This document shows positions 35,066 to 44,406 of a DNA stretch of 64,000 nt, in pieces (position 1 is the stretch's first letter; each line of letters begins with the position of its first letter). The notes beneath the pieces are model-generated. The model had not been told where the DNA came from and did not search any database. It was given only the letters and a program-made list of their open reading frames with translations. The stretch is taken from the NCBI GenBank assembly GCA_903862935.1, contig CAIOZY010000019.1:1-64000 (forward strand), read 5' to 3'. The position numbers were made by a program, and so were the translations under genes. This DNA comes from an uncultured Opitutaceae bacterium. Lineage in GTDB: Bacteria; Verrucomicrobiota; Verrucomicrobiia; Opitutales; Opitutaceae.

Positions 35066-35569
35066 CTAGTCGTGGAGGGCCCCGAGTTCCGAGCGGGACA
35101 GGAACAGCTCCGCAAGCACCTGCAGCCCCTCCGCATCGGCCCGGTCAAAGCGGCCCGGATTCGGGCTGTCCAGGTCCAGGACGCCCACCAGGCGGCCTGA
35201 CTTGACTAGGGGCACCACCACCTCCGAACGCGACGCGTGGTCGCAGGCAATGTGCCCGGGAAACTCCGCGACGTTGGGAACGACCAGCGTCTCGCGCTGG
35301 GAAGCGGCCGTGCCGCAGACCCCCTTGCCGAGCCCAATCCGCACGCAGGCGACCTTTCCCTGAAAGGGCCCCAGGAGGAGCTCCCCACCCCGAAGGAAGT
35401 AAAAGCCGGCCCAATTTAGGTCAGGCAGCCCCTGGTAGATCAGGGCCGCCGTGTTCGCGGCGTTAGCCAGGCCATCTCTTTCCCCGTCCAGCAAGCCGGC
35501 GAGTTGGCAGGCCAGCTCCCGATACAGCTCGGGCTTGGCCGCACCCGGGGTCGTCTTCAGGTTGAACAT
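35066..35569 (-). CDS. msrC: GAF-domain free methionine-(R)-sulfoxide reductase
   Basis: A 167-residue single GAF domain. WAGFYFL..G.L.LGPFQGKVAC near residues 52-75, GKGVCGTAA near 82-90 and GHIACDHASRSEVVVPL near 105-120 place three Cys residues as in fRMsr enzymes, where they form the catalytic/resolving set. The enzyme reduces free Met-R-sulfoxide using thioredoxin. The ATG at 35569 fits the family; a longer frame upstream is Arg/Pro-rich. It is divergent from the aminotransferase gene. Confidence 0.88.
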   Translation of the reverse strand: MFNLKTTPGAAKPELYRELACQLAGLLDGERDGLANAANTAALIYQGLPDLNWAGFYFLRGGELLLGPFQGKVACVRIGLGKGVCGTAASQRETLVVPNVAEFPGHIACDHASRSEVVVPLVKSGRLVGVLDLDSPNPGRFDRADAEGLQVLAELFLSRSELGALHD

Positions 35570-35726
35570 CGATGGGGACACTGTAGCGGGAACGCTCCAG
35601 AAGCCAAGGCTTCGCCGCACCGGAGATCCCCACCGGCTAACATGTACAAAAGTTGGACATTGTGAGTGGGGTTGCCTTGCGCGGCGTGGCGCGGCTAGGT
35701 TCCGCGCGTTCCCCACCCCACCACCC

Positions 35727-36995
35727 ATGACACCCCAGGAGATCTTCAGTCAGCTGCCGCGCAACCGGGTCGGCGAAGCCGACCGCCGCTACATGAACGA
35801 GGTGCTCGACGCGGGCTTCAGCAACACGAAGGACCCGGCCGGAATCGGCGCCCGGTTCGAACGGGCCTTCGCCGAGAAATTTAGGGTGAAATACGCGATC
35901 GCCATGAATTCCGGCTCCGGAACGATGCTCTCGGCGCTGATCGCCGCCGGGATCGGCCCCGGGGACGAGGTGATCGTGCCGACGCTAACCGCCGCGGCCA
36001 CCGCCTTCGTGGTTGTCGAATGCGGTGCGGTGCCTGTCTTCGCCGACATCGACCCGGTCACCTTCTGCATCGCCCCGTCTGACATCGAGCGCAAGATCAC
36101 GCCCTTCACCAAGGGGATCATCCCGGTGAGCATCTACGGGCTGTCGCCCGACTACGACGCCATCATGGCGCTCGCCAAACGCCACAACCTGACGGTGATC
36201 GAGGACAACGCCCAGTGCTTCCTCGGCACCTACAAGGGCCGGCTCGTCGGGACAATCGGGCACTGCGCCAGCTTCAGCTTCCAGGGCTCCAAGCACATGA
36301 CCTCCGGCGGAGACGGCGGCGCGACCGTCACCGACGACGAGGCCTACGCCCGGGAGATCCGCAAGATCAGCCACCAGGGTTTCAAGACCCTCTCGGGCCG
36401 CGCGGGCGAGGGCGTCGTCCCCCGGAACCTCCGGCAGGACTGGGCCTTCGAGCGGCACGACCGGCTCGGCTACAACTTCCGGATCTCCGCCATGCAATCG
36501 GCCCTGGGCCTGGCCCAGCTCGAGCGGCTCGACTACCTGGTCGCCGCCCGCCGCTACATCGCCTCCCGCTACGAGGCGACGATCCGCGAGACCGGCTGCG
36601 ACTGGCTCACCCCGCCGGTCACCCCGGAGGGTCTCACCCACGCCTACTGGACGTACGTGTGCAAGCTGGACGAGAAACGTCTGGGGGCCGACTGGCGGGA
36701 GTTCAGGAAGCGCTACCTGGCGAACGGGGGCGACGGGCTGTATTCGGCATGGCGCCCGGTTCACCTCGAGCCGATCTTTCGCTCGATGGCCTACTTTGGC
36801 GGATCCCGCGAGCGCTCCCCGAACTTCGACCCCCGCTACCGCGGCACGGTGAAGAGCTACCAGGAGGGGGACTGCCCGGTCTTCGAGGGGATGCAGAAGA
36901 CCCTTTGCCAGTTCAAGACGAGCTTCCAGACGCTCGAGAAGACGGAGCGCCAGGCCGAGGCGCTGCGGCTGACCATCCTCTCCTTCAAGCGCTGA
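35727..36995 (+). CDS. DegT/DnrJ/EryC1/StrS-family PLP aminotransferase
   Basis: A 422-residue sugar aminotransferase-type enzyme. The PLP lysine is Lys189 in FQGSKHMTSGGDGG; upstream are NSGSGTMLSA (cofactor phosphate binding), DEVIVPTLT and EDNAQCFLG. These enzymes aminate nucleotide-linked ketosugars, or sometimes other cyclic ketones. A secreted Asp-box protein gene follows 31 bp downstream on the same strand, and sugar-type oxidoreductases lie beyond it, so a carbohydrate role is likely but the substrate is unknown. Confidence 0.87.
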   Translation: MTPQEIFSQLPRNRVGEADRRYMNEVLDAGFSNTKDPAGIGARFERAFAEKFRVKYAIAMNSGSGTMLSALIAAGIGPGDEVIVPTLTAAATAFVVVECGAVPVFADIDPVTFCIAPSDIERKITPFTKGIIPVSIYGLSPDYDAIMALAKRHNLTVIEDNAQCFLGTYKGRLVGTIGHCASFSFQGSKHMTSGGDGGATVTDDEAYAREIRKISHQGFKTLSGRAGEGVVPRNLRQDWAFERHDRLGYNFRISAMQSALGLAQLERLDYLVAARRYIASRYEATIRETGCDWLTPPVTPEGLTHAYWTYVCKLDEKRLGADWREFRKRYLANGGDGLYSAWRPVHLEPIFRSMAYFGGSRERSPNFDPRYRGTVKSYQEGDCPVFEGMQKTLCQFKTSFQTLEKTERQAEALRLTILSFKR

Positions 36996-37026
36996 GGGCC
37001 CCTCAGCCCCGGCCGGACCGACCCCG

Positions 37027-38187
37027 ATGAACAGCGCCCTAGCCCTCCTCGCCTCGGCGGCCTTCGCCGCGGCCGCCCTGGCGGCGGAGCCTCCGGACCG
37101 GATCGTCCTGAACCTGGAGCCCACTGCGGCGAATCCGCGCAACTCGGAGGGGGCCTTCGTCGCGCTCAAGTCCGGCAGGATCGCCTTCTATTTCTCGCAG
37201 TTCTACGGCTCCTACCTGGGCGACTACACGAACGCCCGGATCGCCGAGATCCACTCCGACGACGGGGGCGCCAGCTGGAGCGCTTCGCGCCCGGTGATCG
37301 AGCGGGGCGACAATCAGAATGTGATGAGCGCGTCGGTCCTCCGGCTTGCCAGCGGCAGACTCGCACTCGTCTACGGGGTGAAAAAAAACTGGCTGGACTG
37401 CCATCCCGTCGTCCGGACCTCAGCGGACGAGGGCCAAACCTGGTCGGAGCCGGCGCCCATCGTGGAGGCCCCTGGCTACTTTGTCCTCAACAACGACCGG
37501 GTGATCCAGACCCGTTCCGGCCGAATGATCGCCCCCGTCGCCTTCCATCGCCTCCGGAGCACGGTGAACGAACCGGCGCGGTCCTGGGACCCCCGGGCGA
37601 TCGAACTGTGGTACACCTCGGACGACGAGGGGGCGACCTGGCGTGAGGCGCCTACCTGGTGGGCCCTGCCGGTCGAGACCCAAAGCGGCCTGCAGGAACC
37701 CGGCGTCGTCGAACTTGCCGACGGTTCGCTCCTCGGATGGGCCCGAACGGACCAGGGAACCCAGTTCGTCCAGCGCTCGGCCGACGGGGCCCAGAGCTGG
37801 AGCCCGCCCGAGCCCGGACCGCTCAAGTCCCCCCTGTCGCCTGCGGCGATAAAGCGGGTTCCCGGGTCCGCCGACCTCCTCGCCGTCTACAACGACCACT
37901 CGGGGCGCTTCCCCTACCCCAAGGTCCACCCGTTGTACGGCGGCCGCGCCCCTCTGGCCGTGACCCTTTCCCACGACGGGGGCAGGACTTGGCCCGCAGC
38001 CCGGGTGATCGAGGCCGACCTCCGGGGGCAGTACTCCTATCCGGCGATCCATTTTTCCGGAGACTCGGTGCTCGTCGCCTACCTGCACGGAGACGGCGAT
38101 AACGATGCCATGGGCCCACCGAAGAGCCGGCTTCGGATCCGAAAGATAGACCTAGGCTGGGTCGGATCTGCGGCACCGGGTCGGTGA
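37027..38187 (+). CDS. Secreted sialidase-family (Asp-box) protein
   Basis: A 386-residue protein with a signal peptide ending ALAAEP. Asp-box motifs are HSDDGGASW, TSADEGQTW, TSDDEGATW and SHDGGRTW at blade spacing, the sialidase/neuraminidase propeller. NSEGAFVALKSGR near the N-terminus and a late YNDHSGR are typical of the exo-alpha-sialidase-like group found in large numbers in Verrucomicrobiota and Planctomycetota. Substrate specificity is unknown. It follows the DegT gene closely and may be cotranscribed. It is a second, diverged family member relative to the one at 16.5-17.9 kb. Confidence 0.78.
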   Translation: MNSALALLASAAFAAAALAAEPPDRIVLNLEPTAANPRNSEGAFVALKSGRIAFYFSQFYGSYLGDYTNARIAEIHSDDGGASWSASRPVIERGDNQNVMSASVLRLASGRLALVYGVKKNWLDCHPVVRTSADEGQTWSEPAPIVEAPGYFVLNNDRVIQTRSGRMIAPVAFHRLRSTVNEPARSWDPRAIELWYTSDDEGATWREAPTWWALPVETQSGLQEPGVVELADGSLLGWARTDQGTQFVQRSADGAQSWSPPEPGPLKSPLSPAAIKRVPGSADLLAVYNDHSGRFPYPKVHPLYGGRAPLAVTLSHDGGRTWPAARVIEADLRGQYSYPAIHFSGDSVLVAYLHGDGDNDAMGPPKSRLRIRKIDLGWVGSAAPGR

Positions 38188-38224
38188 CCGGGACAGACGG
38201 CCCCGGAAGCCGACTCCAAACGGC

Positions 38225-39307
38225 TCAGCGGGTAGCCTGTGAACCCCAGGCGGTCTCGTCGTCTTCGACCGGCAGGTCCACCGCCTGTCCTCGCGCCGCC
38301 GACTGGTACATTGCGAGCACAATTTCCAAGGAATGCCTGACCGAGGCCACGGGGATGACGACCTCCCGGCCCTCCCGCACCGAGTCCACGAGGTCCTGCA
38401 CCAATACCTGGTGCCCTTCGTGCCCGAAGTCCGCCGCGCCACCGGCCGCCGTCGGCCCGCCGTCGGCCCCGAGCATCCGGGCCTCGGCATCGCCGGCCAG
38501 CTCCTCCCGGAAACGCCAAGCGGCAACCTTCTCCCCGACCAGGATGGCTGTCCCGTTGGTGCCGTTGATCTCGACCCGGACGTCCGTCCCCGGCCAAAGC
38601 GCGGTCGAGGCCTGCAGCAGTCCCCGCGCCCCGCACTCGAAGTCGAGGAAGGCGACTGCGGTGTCCTCGAGATCTATCGCGGGGTGGGCCAGGTTCGTCA
38701 TGCGCGCTTGCACGCTCCGGACGGGCCCGGCCAGGTGCTGGAGGAGATCGACGTAGTGGAAGGCCTGCTGCACGGTGACCCCAGCCCCCGAGCGCCGGGA
38801 GCTGCGCCAGCCGTCGGAGCGGTAGTACTCCTCAGAACGGTACCACTTCATGAAGACGTCGGCGTGAAGCAGACGGCCAAAGCGGCCGGCTGCAAGCGCG
38901 GCGCGGACAGCCTGGACCGACCGCCGCACCCGGCACTGGACGGTGCAGCCGAAGCGAACCCCTGCCTGCCGGCACGCACCGATCATTTCATCAACCTGCG
39001 CAAGGCTCATCGCGGGGGGCTTCTCGGTCAGCACATGCTTGCCCGCGGCGGCGCTCTGCAGAACCGCATCCCTGTGGAGGTGATTGGGAAGGGCGACGTT
39101 CACCGCGTCGATTTCCGGGTCGGCCAGCATGCGCCCGAGCTCGTAGTAGGCCCTCGCGCCGAACTCGGCGGCGAGCCGGTCGGCCCGCCCGCGGTCGGAG
39201 TCGCAGATCGCCACCAGCCGGGCACCTTTGGCCCCCCGCACCGCCCGGGCGTGGAACGGCGCCACCAGACCCGCGCCGAGGATAGCGAACCCGAGGGGCC
39301 TGGTCAT
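38225..39307 (-). CDS. Gfo/Idh/MocA-family oxidoreductase
   Basis: A 360-residue sugar-type dehydrogenase. The Rossmann motif AILGAGLVAPFH is at residues about 8-19. TEKPPAMSLAQ near residue 95 is the family's EKP motif, and a later HYVDLLQHLAGPV supplies the active-site His region. Members oxidise, reduce or epimerise sugars and inositols with NAD(P). The ATG at 39307 is four bases past the aldo/keto reductase stop, so the two are probably cotranscribed. Confidence 0.88.
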   Translation of the reverse strand: MTRPLGFAILGAGLVAPFHARAVRGAKGARLVAICDSDRGRADRLAAEFGARAYYELGRMLADPEIDAVNVALPNHLHRDAVLQSAAAGKHVLTEKPPAMSLAQVDEMIGACRQAGVRFGCTVQCRVRRSVQAVRAALAAGRFGRLLHADVFMKWYRSEEYYRSDGWRSSRRSGAGVTVQQAFHYVDLLQHLAGPVRSVQARMTNLAHPAIDLEDTAVAFLDFECGARGLLQASTALWPGTDVRVEINGTNGTAILVGEKVAAWRFREELAGDAEARMLGADGGPTAAGGAADFGHEGHQVLVQDLVDSVREGREVVIPVASVRHSLEIVLAMYQSAARGQAVDLPVEDDETAWGSQATR

Positions 39308-39311
39308 GGCT

Positions 39312-40220
39312 TCACCCCGCGGCCTCCACCGCCTGGTCGATCTGGAGGGCGGTCTTGACGCCGATGATCGCCGAGACGACCGCCGGCTGCCGCAGAGCCC
39401 ACCGGACCGCGAACTGGGTGAGGGTGAGCCCCTGGGCCGCGGCATCCGCCTCAAAGCGCTCGATCCGGTCGAAGAGGGGCCCGTCCAGCGCCTGCACCCA
39501 GGCGTCCTTCTCCGCCTTGCGGGAGTTTGCCGGAGGCGGGGCTCCGCGCCGGTATTTGCCTGTGAGGAGCCCGGCCTGCAATACCTGGAACGGGACGGCT
39601 GCGATCCCTTCCCGGGCGCACAGGGGCAGCAGGTCGGCGGCCACCTCGGGTTTGAGCAGGCTCAGCGGCGGCTGGTGGGCGACCGGCCGGGGCAGGCCCA
39701 GGCTGTCGGCCACGCGGAGCAGTTCCGCAACCTGGGCCACCGAATAGTTGCTGATCCCGTAGTAGCGGATCTTGCCGGCCCGGATCGCCCCGTCCAAGGC
39801 CCCGAGGATGTCGGCGAGCGGGGTCACCGGGTCGGGGCGGTGCAGATAATACAGGTCGATCCGGTCTATCCCCAGGCGGGCGAGGCTCAGGTCCAGGTTT
39901 CTGCGGATTGCCTCAGGGCTCGTGTAGTCCTCGGGTCCGGGGCCAATCTTCATCCCGACCTTAGTGGCGACCACGACCCCCTCGCGGCGGCCCCGCAGTG
40001 CCTTGCCGAGGATTGCCTCGGCGACGCCGCCCGGGCTGCCGACGAACCGGGCATAGCCCTCGTAGGCGTTCGCCGTGTCAAAAAAGTTGATCCTGCGGCC
40101 AAGGGCGTGGTGGACAAGCTGGATCGCCTCGGCCTCCGCGACCGGGGTGCCAAACGTCATCGTTCCCAGGCACACCGGGGAGACCGCCAGATCGGTGCGG
40201 GGTATGGGGACCGTTCTCAC
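39312..40220 (-). CDS. Aldo/keto reductase
   Basis: A 302-residue (beta/alpha)8 NADPH-dependent reductase. The catalytic tetrad is visible as Asp in FFDTANAYEGYAR (with Tyr four residues on), Lys in VVATKVG and His in YYLHRPDP. Cofactor contacts are suggested by the late PAVVSAIIGVKTALQ. It probably acts on sugar-derived aldehydes, given the Gfo/Idh gene directly downstream. It lies 57 bp after the TonB-like gene on the same strand. Confidence 0.9.
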   Translation of the reverse strand: MRTVPIPRTDLAVSPVCLGTMTFGTPVAEAEAIQLVHHALGRRINFFDTANAYEGYARFVGSPGGVAEAILGKALRGRREGVVVATKVGMKIGPGPEDYTSPEAIRRNLDLSLARLGIDRIDLYYLHRPDPVTPLADILGALDGAIRAGKIRYYGISNYSVAQVAELLRVADSLGLPRPVAHQPPLSLLKPEVAADLLPLCAREGIAAVPFQVLQAGLLTGKYRRGAPPPANSRKAEKDAWVQALDGPLFDRIERFEADAAAQGLTLTQFAVRWALRQPAVVSAIIGVKTALQIDQAVEAAG

Positions 40221-40277
40221 CGGCCCGCCTCCTCTGGGACCCTGCGGCCGGTCGTGCTCATTCTGGGGCGGCCGGGG

Positions 40278-41147
40278 TCATTCGGCGTCCTCGTCCCGCA
40301 TCCTAAACTCGAGCTCCTTCTCGTCGCTGTGGCCGTCGGGCCGGGGACCCACGCGCGTCTTGCGCACCGCCTCGAGGACGGACCGGTCGAACTCGGCGTT
40401 GCCGGAGGAGCGCACGACCCTCACCCGGGAGACCGATCCGTCGGCCGCCATGAAAAACTCGATCCTGACGGACATTTTGTCGCTCACGTCCGGGGGCGGC
40501 ATGTGGTTTTCCTTGAGCCGCGCCTTGAAGAAAGCGAAGTAGCTGTCGAGCAGGCTTTGCTCCTCCCGGGTGAGAGCCTTACCACCGGCGCCCCCGGTCT
40601 TGTTGGCCGTGGAACCCCCGACGACCCCGCCAGCGATTCCCTCGGCGTCTACCCGGGGATTGCTGTGGCCGGCCTTGCCCGCGTGCTCCTTTTGGAACTG
40701 CTCGTAGGTCTGCCTGCGGCGCTCCTCGGCGGCGAGTTCCTTCTTGTACTTGGCCTCGAGCCGGGCCGCCTTTCGGTTGGCGGTCCTCTGGACGACCTTG
40801 GTGTAGTTGGGAATGTCGGAGGCCTTGGCCGGGGCGGCGGAGGCGGCCACGGGCGCGGGCGTGGGCTTGGCCGGTGCCGGGGGTGCCTGCTCGACCTGAG
40901 CGGGTTGCGGGGGCTCGGGCGCGGCCTGCGGGGGCTCGGGGATCGTCACCTTGATTCCGCCCGGGGTCCCGAGGGCCGGGGCGACCGTCGCCGCGTAGTT
41001 GTCGCCCGCGCCGGCCACCAGTTCAAAAATCTTCGGGCTCTCGGAGCGGCGCTGCTCGGCGGCCAGGCCCAGCAAGAGCACCGCGGCGACCGCGGCCGCG
41101 TGCAGCGCAGAGGAGAGAAAATAGGCCTGGGGGGAGTTGGCGGTCAT
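40278..41147 (-). CDS. TonB/TolA-like energy transducer
   Basis: A 289-residue protein with one N-terminal membrane helix (residues about 9-28), a Pro/Ala-rich periplasmic stretch (about 70-110), an Arg/Lys/Glu/Ala helical segment (about 120-160) and a C-terminal TonB/TolA-like domain. The domain includes 'IEFFMAADGSVSRVRVVRSSGNAEFDRSVLEAVRK' (in pieces), the usual TonB C-terminal pattern. It would carry proton-motive energy from ExbB/ExbD, encoded just upstream (22 bp), to outer-membrane receptors or to the Tol-Pal system. Confidence 0.8.
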   Translation of the reverse strand: MTANSPQAYFLSSALHAAAVAAVLLLGLAAEQRRSESPKIFELVAGAGDNYAATVAPALGTPGGIKVTIPEPPQAAPEPPQPAQVEQAPPAPAKPTPAPVAASAAPAKASDIPNYTKVVQRTANRKAARLEAKYKKELAAEERRRQTYEQFQKEHAGKAGHSNPRVDAEGIAGGVVGGSTANKTGGAGGKALTREEQSLLDSYFAFFKARLKENHMPPPDVSDKMSVRIEFFMAADGSVSRVRVVRSSGNAEFDRSVLEAVRKTRVGPRPDGHSDEKELEFRMRDEDAE

Positions 41148-41169
41148 GGAGCCCTTGGCGGGCGGTCCT

Positions 41170-41604
41170 TCAGTCCGCGGTCTGGGTGTCGAACGTAAAC
41201 TTGAGCAGGTTCGCCTTCTTCAGCTCCTCCATCAGCTGGACGATCTTCTCATAGGGCACCTTGGCGTCCCCGCGGATCCGCACAATCGGTGGCTTGGCCT
41301 GGGCCGCGTAGCCCCGGATCCGGGTCCTGAGCTCGGCCTGGCCGATCGGCACGGGCTTGTTGTCGACGTAGTAGCGGCCCGCCGAGTCGACTGAGATCGA
41401 CACGAAGTGGTCTCCCTGCTCGGGCTTGACCTGCGGGCTACGGGCCTCCGAGGGCAGCCGCACGGGGATCGTCTGCTCCTGGTTGATCAGGGGCGTGGCG
41501 ATCATGAAGATGATCAGAAGCGTGAAGCCCAGGTCGATCAGGTTTGTCACGTTCAGCTCGGCTATCGGCCGGGCCTGGGGCCGCGAATGGAAGGTCCGCG
41601 CCAT
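41170..41604 (-). CDS. ExbD/TolR-family biopolymer transport protein
   Basis: A 144-residue protein with one membrane helix that begins IAELNVTNLIDLGFTLLIIFMI (in pieces). The Asp in NLIDLGF matches the conserved proton-path Asp of ExbD/TolR. The rest is a periplasmic domain ending in a helix. It lies between the ExbB- and TonB-like genes with gaps of 3 and 22 bases. Confidence 0.9.
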   Translation of the reverse strand: MARTFHSRPQARPIAELNVTNLIDLGFTLLIIFMIATPLINQEQTIPVRLPSEARSPQVKPEQGDHFVSISVDSAGRYYVDNKPVPIGQAELRTRIRGYAAQAKPPIVRIRGDAKVPYEKIVQLMEELKKANLLKFTFDTQTAD

Positions 41605-41607
41605 GGG

Positions 41608-42306
41608 TCAGCTTTCGAGTTCCAGCCGGTCGGCGAGCGCGCTGGCGAAGTTCTCCAGGTCGGTCACCATGTTGCGGGTCTTGGCCAGGAGCAGGTTGTA
41701 CCCGAACAGCGAGGGGATGGCCACCAGAAGCCCCGAGATCGTCGTGAGCAGAGCCGCCGAGACGCCCGGCGCCAGGGTCTGGATGCTCGCCGTCTGCTGG
41801 ACGGAGACCGAGTCGAAGGCCGTCATGACGCCCCAGACCGTGCCCAGCAGCCCCATGAAGGGGGCTCCCGAGACCACGCTCGCTAGAAAGATCATGCTCG
41901 ACTCGTACCGGAGGACCTGCCGGGCGAGGGCCCGCTGCAGGGCGTTCTCGGCGTGCTCGAGTCGGAAGCGCGACGAGTCGACGCCCTTCTCCTTGCCGAT
42001 CGCAGCCGCCCTCCAGTAGGCCTCGATCGCCTCGCCGAAGAGGTCCGCGTAGGGGACGGCGCGCTGGCCCTTCACCGACTCTGCCAGGTCCAGGACCCGC
42101 CGCTCGGCCCGGAGCTTCCGGTCGAAGGATCGGTTGAGCTCGTCCAGGTTCGTCAGGTCGTTGCGCTTTCCTATCATGAGCGCCCAGGCGATGATGCTGA
42201 AGACCCCCAGTAGGGCGGTGATCGTCTTGCCGACGTCATCGCAGCGCAGGAAGATCTCGACGGGATTGGCGGTGCCCAGCACCAGTGCAGAATAAAGCTC
42301 GGACAT
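41608..42306 (-). CDS. MotA/TolQ/ExbB-family proton channel
   Basis: A 232-residue protein with three membrane spans: about residues 28-46, 132-155 and 178-200. The signature GAPFMGLLGTVWGVMTAF (in part) with GVSAALLTTISGLLVAIP further on matches TolQ/ExbB. It forms the pentameric proton channel around the ExbD dimer. It is the first gene of the three-gene transducer operon and is divergent from tmk with a 114-bp gap that must hold both promoters. Confidence 0.92.
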   Translation of the reverse strand: MSELYSALVLGTANPVEIFLRCDDVGKTITALLGVFSIIAWALMIGKRNDLTNLDELNRSFDRKLRAERRVLDLAESVKGQRAVPYADLFGEAIEAYWRAAAIGKEKGVDSSRFRLEHAENALQRALARQVLRYESSMIFLASVVSGAPFMGLLGTVWGVMTAFDSVSVQQTASIQTLAPGVSAALLTTISGLLVAIPSLFGYNLLLAKTRNMVTDLENFASALADRLELES

Positions 42307-42420
42307 GGGATGGTGCGCCGATCGTTGAGACTTTGCGTTGGGCGATCAATGACTTTCCTGACCGCCCGCCGGGCGCCAATTGTGTTGATGCGCCCGGCCC
42401 GATTTGATCAGACTTCGGGG

Positions 42421-43068
42421 ATGCCTCTCAAAAGCAAGACCGCGGGAAAGCTGATCTCCTTCGAGGGCTCGGAGGGCAGCGGAAAGTCGACCCAGATCGT
42501 GCGCCTGGCCAGCCACCTCCAGCAGGTCGGCCGAGACGTTGTGTCCGTTCGCGAGCCCGGGGGGACGGAAATCGGGGAGCAGATCCGAAACATCATTGTC
42601 CATAACTCAAAAGGCGACGAGATGTGCGCCGAGACCGAGCTGCTACTCTTTGCCGCGGCCCGCGCCCAGCTTGTCCGCGAGAAGATCGCCCCCGCGCTCT
42701 CCCGCGGCGCTGTGGTCCTAAGCGACCGCTACTTGGACTCATCGACGGTCTACCAGGGTATCGGCCGCAACCTGGCCCCCGACCCCGTTCAGATGATCAA
42801 CCGCTTCGCGGTCGGCAATGTGATGCCAGACCTGACGGTCGTCATCGACGTTCCGACCGAGGTCAGCCTCACCCGAATCCGCCTGCGCGCCTCCGACGTT
42901 CCCAACCGGATGGAGCGCGCGAACATCGACTTCTACAATAAGGTGCGCGAGGGCTATCTGGTCCTCGCCCGGGGCCTGCCCGAGCGCTTCACGGTGATCG
43001 ACGGAACAAAGTCCGAGGATGAGATCGCCAAGAGGATCTGGGCCGAGGTCAAGGCGCGCCTAGGCTGA
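42421..43068 (+). CDS. tmk: Thymidylate kinase
   Basis: A 215-residue enzyme that phosphorylates dTMP to dTDP. The P-loop is FEGSEGSGKST (residues about 14-24), VREPGGTEIGEQIR is the DRX/REPGGT region, SDRYLDSSTVYQG is the DRY-type substrate motif, and VIDVPTEVSLTRI is the third core strand. The ATG at 42421 fits the family start. The gene precedes holB by 13 bp, a pairing seen in many bacteria. Confidence 0.94.
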   Translation: MPLKSKTAGKLISFEGSEGSGKSTQIVRLASHLQQVGRDVVSVREPGGTEIGEQIRNIIVHNSKGDEMCAETELLLFAAARAQLVREKIAPALSRGAVVLSDRYLDSSTVYQGIGRNLAPDPVQMINRFAVGNVMPDLTVVIDVPTEVSLTRIRLRASDVPNRMERANIDFYNKVREGYLVLARGLPERFTVIDGTKSEDEIAKRIWAEVKARLG

Positions 43069-43081
43069 TCCTATCGAGACC

Positions 43082-44062
43082 TTGCCCGCCGCCGCCCCAT
43101 CCTCCGCCTGGCCGCCGGCTCTGGCCGGAACGCCGGCCGCCGTCGTTATCGACCGGGCGATCGACCGCCAGAGGCTGGGCCACAGCCTGCTCCTGCACGG
43201 GGACGACCTGGACACCCTGGTCGCCGTCGCCCACACGATCGCCGACCGGCTGCTCAACCCCCACGACGCACCGGCCTCCCGCCGCAGGGATGTCGCCGGC
43301 GGGGCCCATCCGGACTGCTTTTCCCTCCGGCCTGCGGGAAAATCCCGGCAGATCCTGGCCGATCCGACCCGGGAACTGATCAGCCGTATCCAGGTGTCCC
43401 CGAGCGTCGGCCGGCGCAAGGTGGCGATCATCTACGAGGCCGACCGGATGAACGCCACCGCGGCGAACATCTTCCTGAAGACCCTCGAGGAGCCGCCGGC
43501 CAGTACGACGCTTCTGCTGCTGACGACCCACCCGTACGCCCTGCTGACGACGATCCGGAGCCGGTGCCTGCACTTCAAGTTCGCCCCCTCCGGCCTCGCG
43601 GAGGCCGCCGCCTCACCCTGGGCGGCCTGGCTCGAGGATTACCGGTCTTGGCTCGGGCGCCTGCCCTCCTCCCCGACCGACAAGGGCACCGTCGCCGGGC
43701 ACATCTTCACCGTCTACGGGCTTCTCGCGCGGTTCGGCCTGACGATCGAAAAGACTGTGGCCGAGACCTGGGCCCGGCAGAAGGAGACCCTGCCGCCCGA
43801 GATCGACGAGCCCCAGCAGGTCGCGATCGAGGCGGGGCTTGCGATCGGCCTGCGCCAGCGCCTCTTTGCCGAGATCGAGGAGGCCACCAGCCGGTTTGCC
43901 CGGGAGCGGCTCAATGAGGGCGACGAGTCCGCCCGCCGCTCGTTCGCCGCGGCTGTCGAGCGGCTCGAGCGCGGGGCCAGGCTTCTGCGTGTCAATCTGA
44001 ACGATTCGGCGGCTCTGGAGGAGTTTCTCCTCGCATCCCTCAGGCTCTGGGCCCGGCGCTGA
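43082..44062 (+). CDS. holB: DNA polymerase III delta-prime subunit
   Basis: A 326-residue clamp-loader subunit. The RFC-type core is recognisable from the SRIQVSPSVGRRKVAIIYEADRMNATAANIFLKTLEEPP region (cited in parts) and TTHPYALLTTIRSRC, both characteristic of delta-prime. The N-terminal segment lacks a functional Walker A motif, as in E. coli HolB. The start is a TTG at 43082 with no better ATG near it, since the next Met is far inside the protein. It would load the beta clamp with tau and delta. Confidence 0.85.
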   Translation: MPAAAPSSAWPPALAGTPAAVVIDRAIDRQRLGHSLLLHGDDLDTLVAVAHTIADRLLNPHDAPASRRRDVAGGAHPDCFSLRPAGKSRQILADPTRELISRIQVSPSVGRRKVAIIYEADRMNATAANIFLKTLEEPPASTTLLLLTTHPYALLTTIRSRCLHFKFAPSGLAEAAASPWAAWLEDYRSWLGRLPSSPTDKGTVAGHIFTVYGLLARFGLTIEKTVAETWARQKETLPPEIDEPQQVAIEAGLAIGLRQRLFAEIEEATSRFARERLNEGDESARRSFAAAVERLERGARLLRVNLNDSAALEEFLLASLRLWARR

Positions 44063-44073
44063 GCTCCGGCCTC

Positions 44074-44406
44074 CTATCCCTCCAGGACACAGCGCACGAA
44101 TTCCTCCCGGGCCTCGACATGCGGGTTGTGCCCGGAGGAGGCCAGGGTCTCGATCCGCGCCGCCGGAAAGTGCCTCCGGATCGCGTCCCCGTCGCCAGGC
44201 TCGACGTAGTCGGACTTGCCTCCGGCAAGAAACAACGTGGGGCCTGTGAAGCGCTCATCGGGGCCCAGCGGATTAGCCTCCAGCAAGGGCACCGCCTGCG
44301 TCAGACCGGGCAGATCGACACCCCACCTCCACGGTCTGCCCTCCTCGCGGACCAGGTTCGTCAGGAGGAAGTGGCGCATGGCGGCGGAGCGAATCCGCGG
44401 GGCTAG
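44074..44406 (-). pseudogene. 3' part of an alpha/beta hydrolase gene cut by an IS
   Basis: The C-terminal half of a YbfF-like alpha/beta hydrolase, beginning in the duplicated CTAG and continuing PRIRSAAMRHFLLTNLVREEG to the catalytic His in SSGHNPHVEAREEF and the stop at 44074. It lacks its own start. With the 5' half (46382-46826) and only one CTAG, the restored gene is 774 bp, 257 residues, in frame with no other lesion, so the disruption is recent. Confidence 0.9.

Noticed and set aside
39228-41198. A 656-codon plus-strand frame across the aldo/keto reductase and TonB-like genes
   Set aside because: It lies opposite recognisable genes with family motifs. Its own sequence has no motif and biased Gly/Arg/Asp content.
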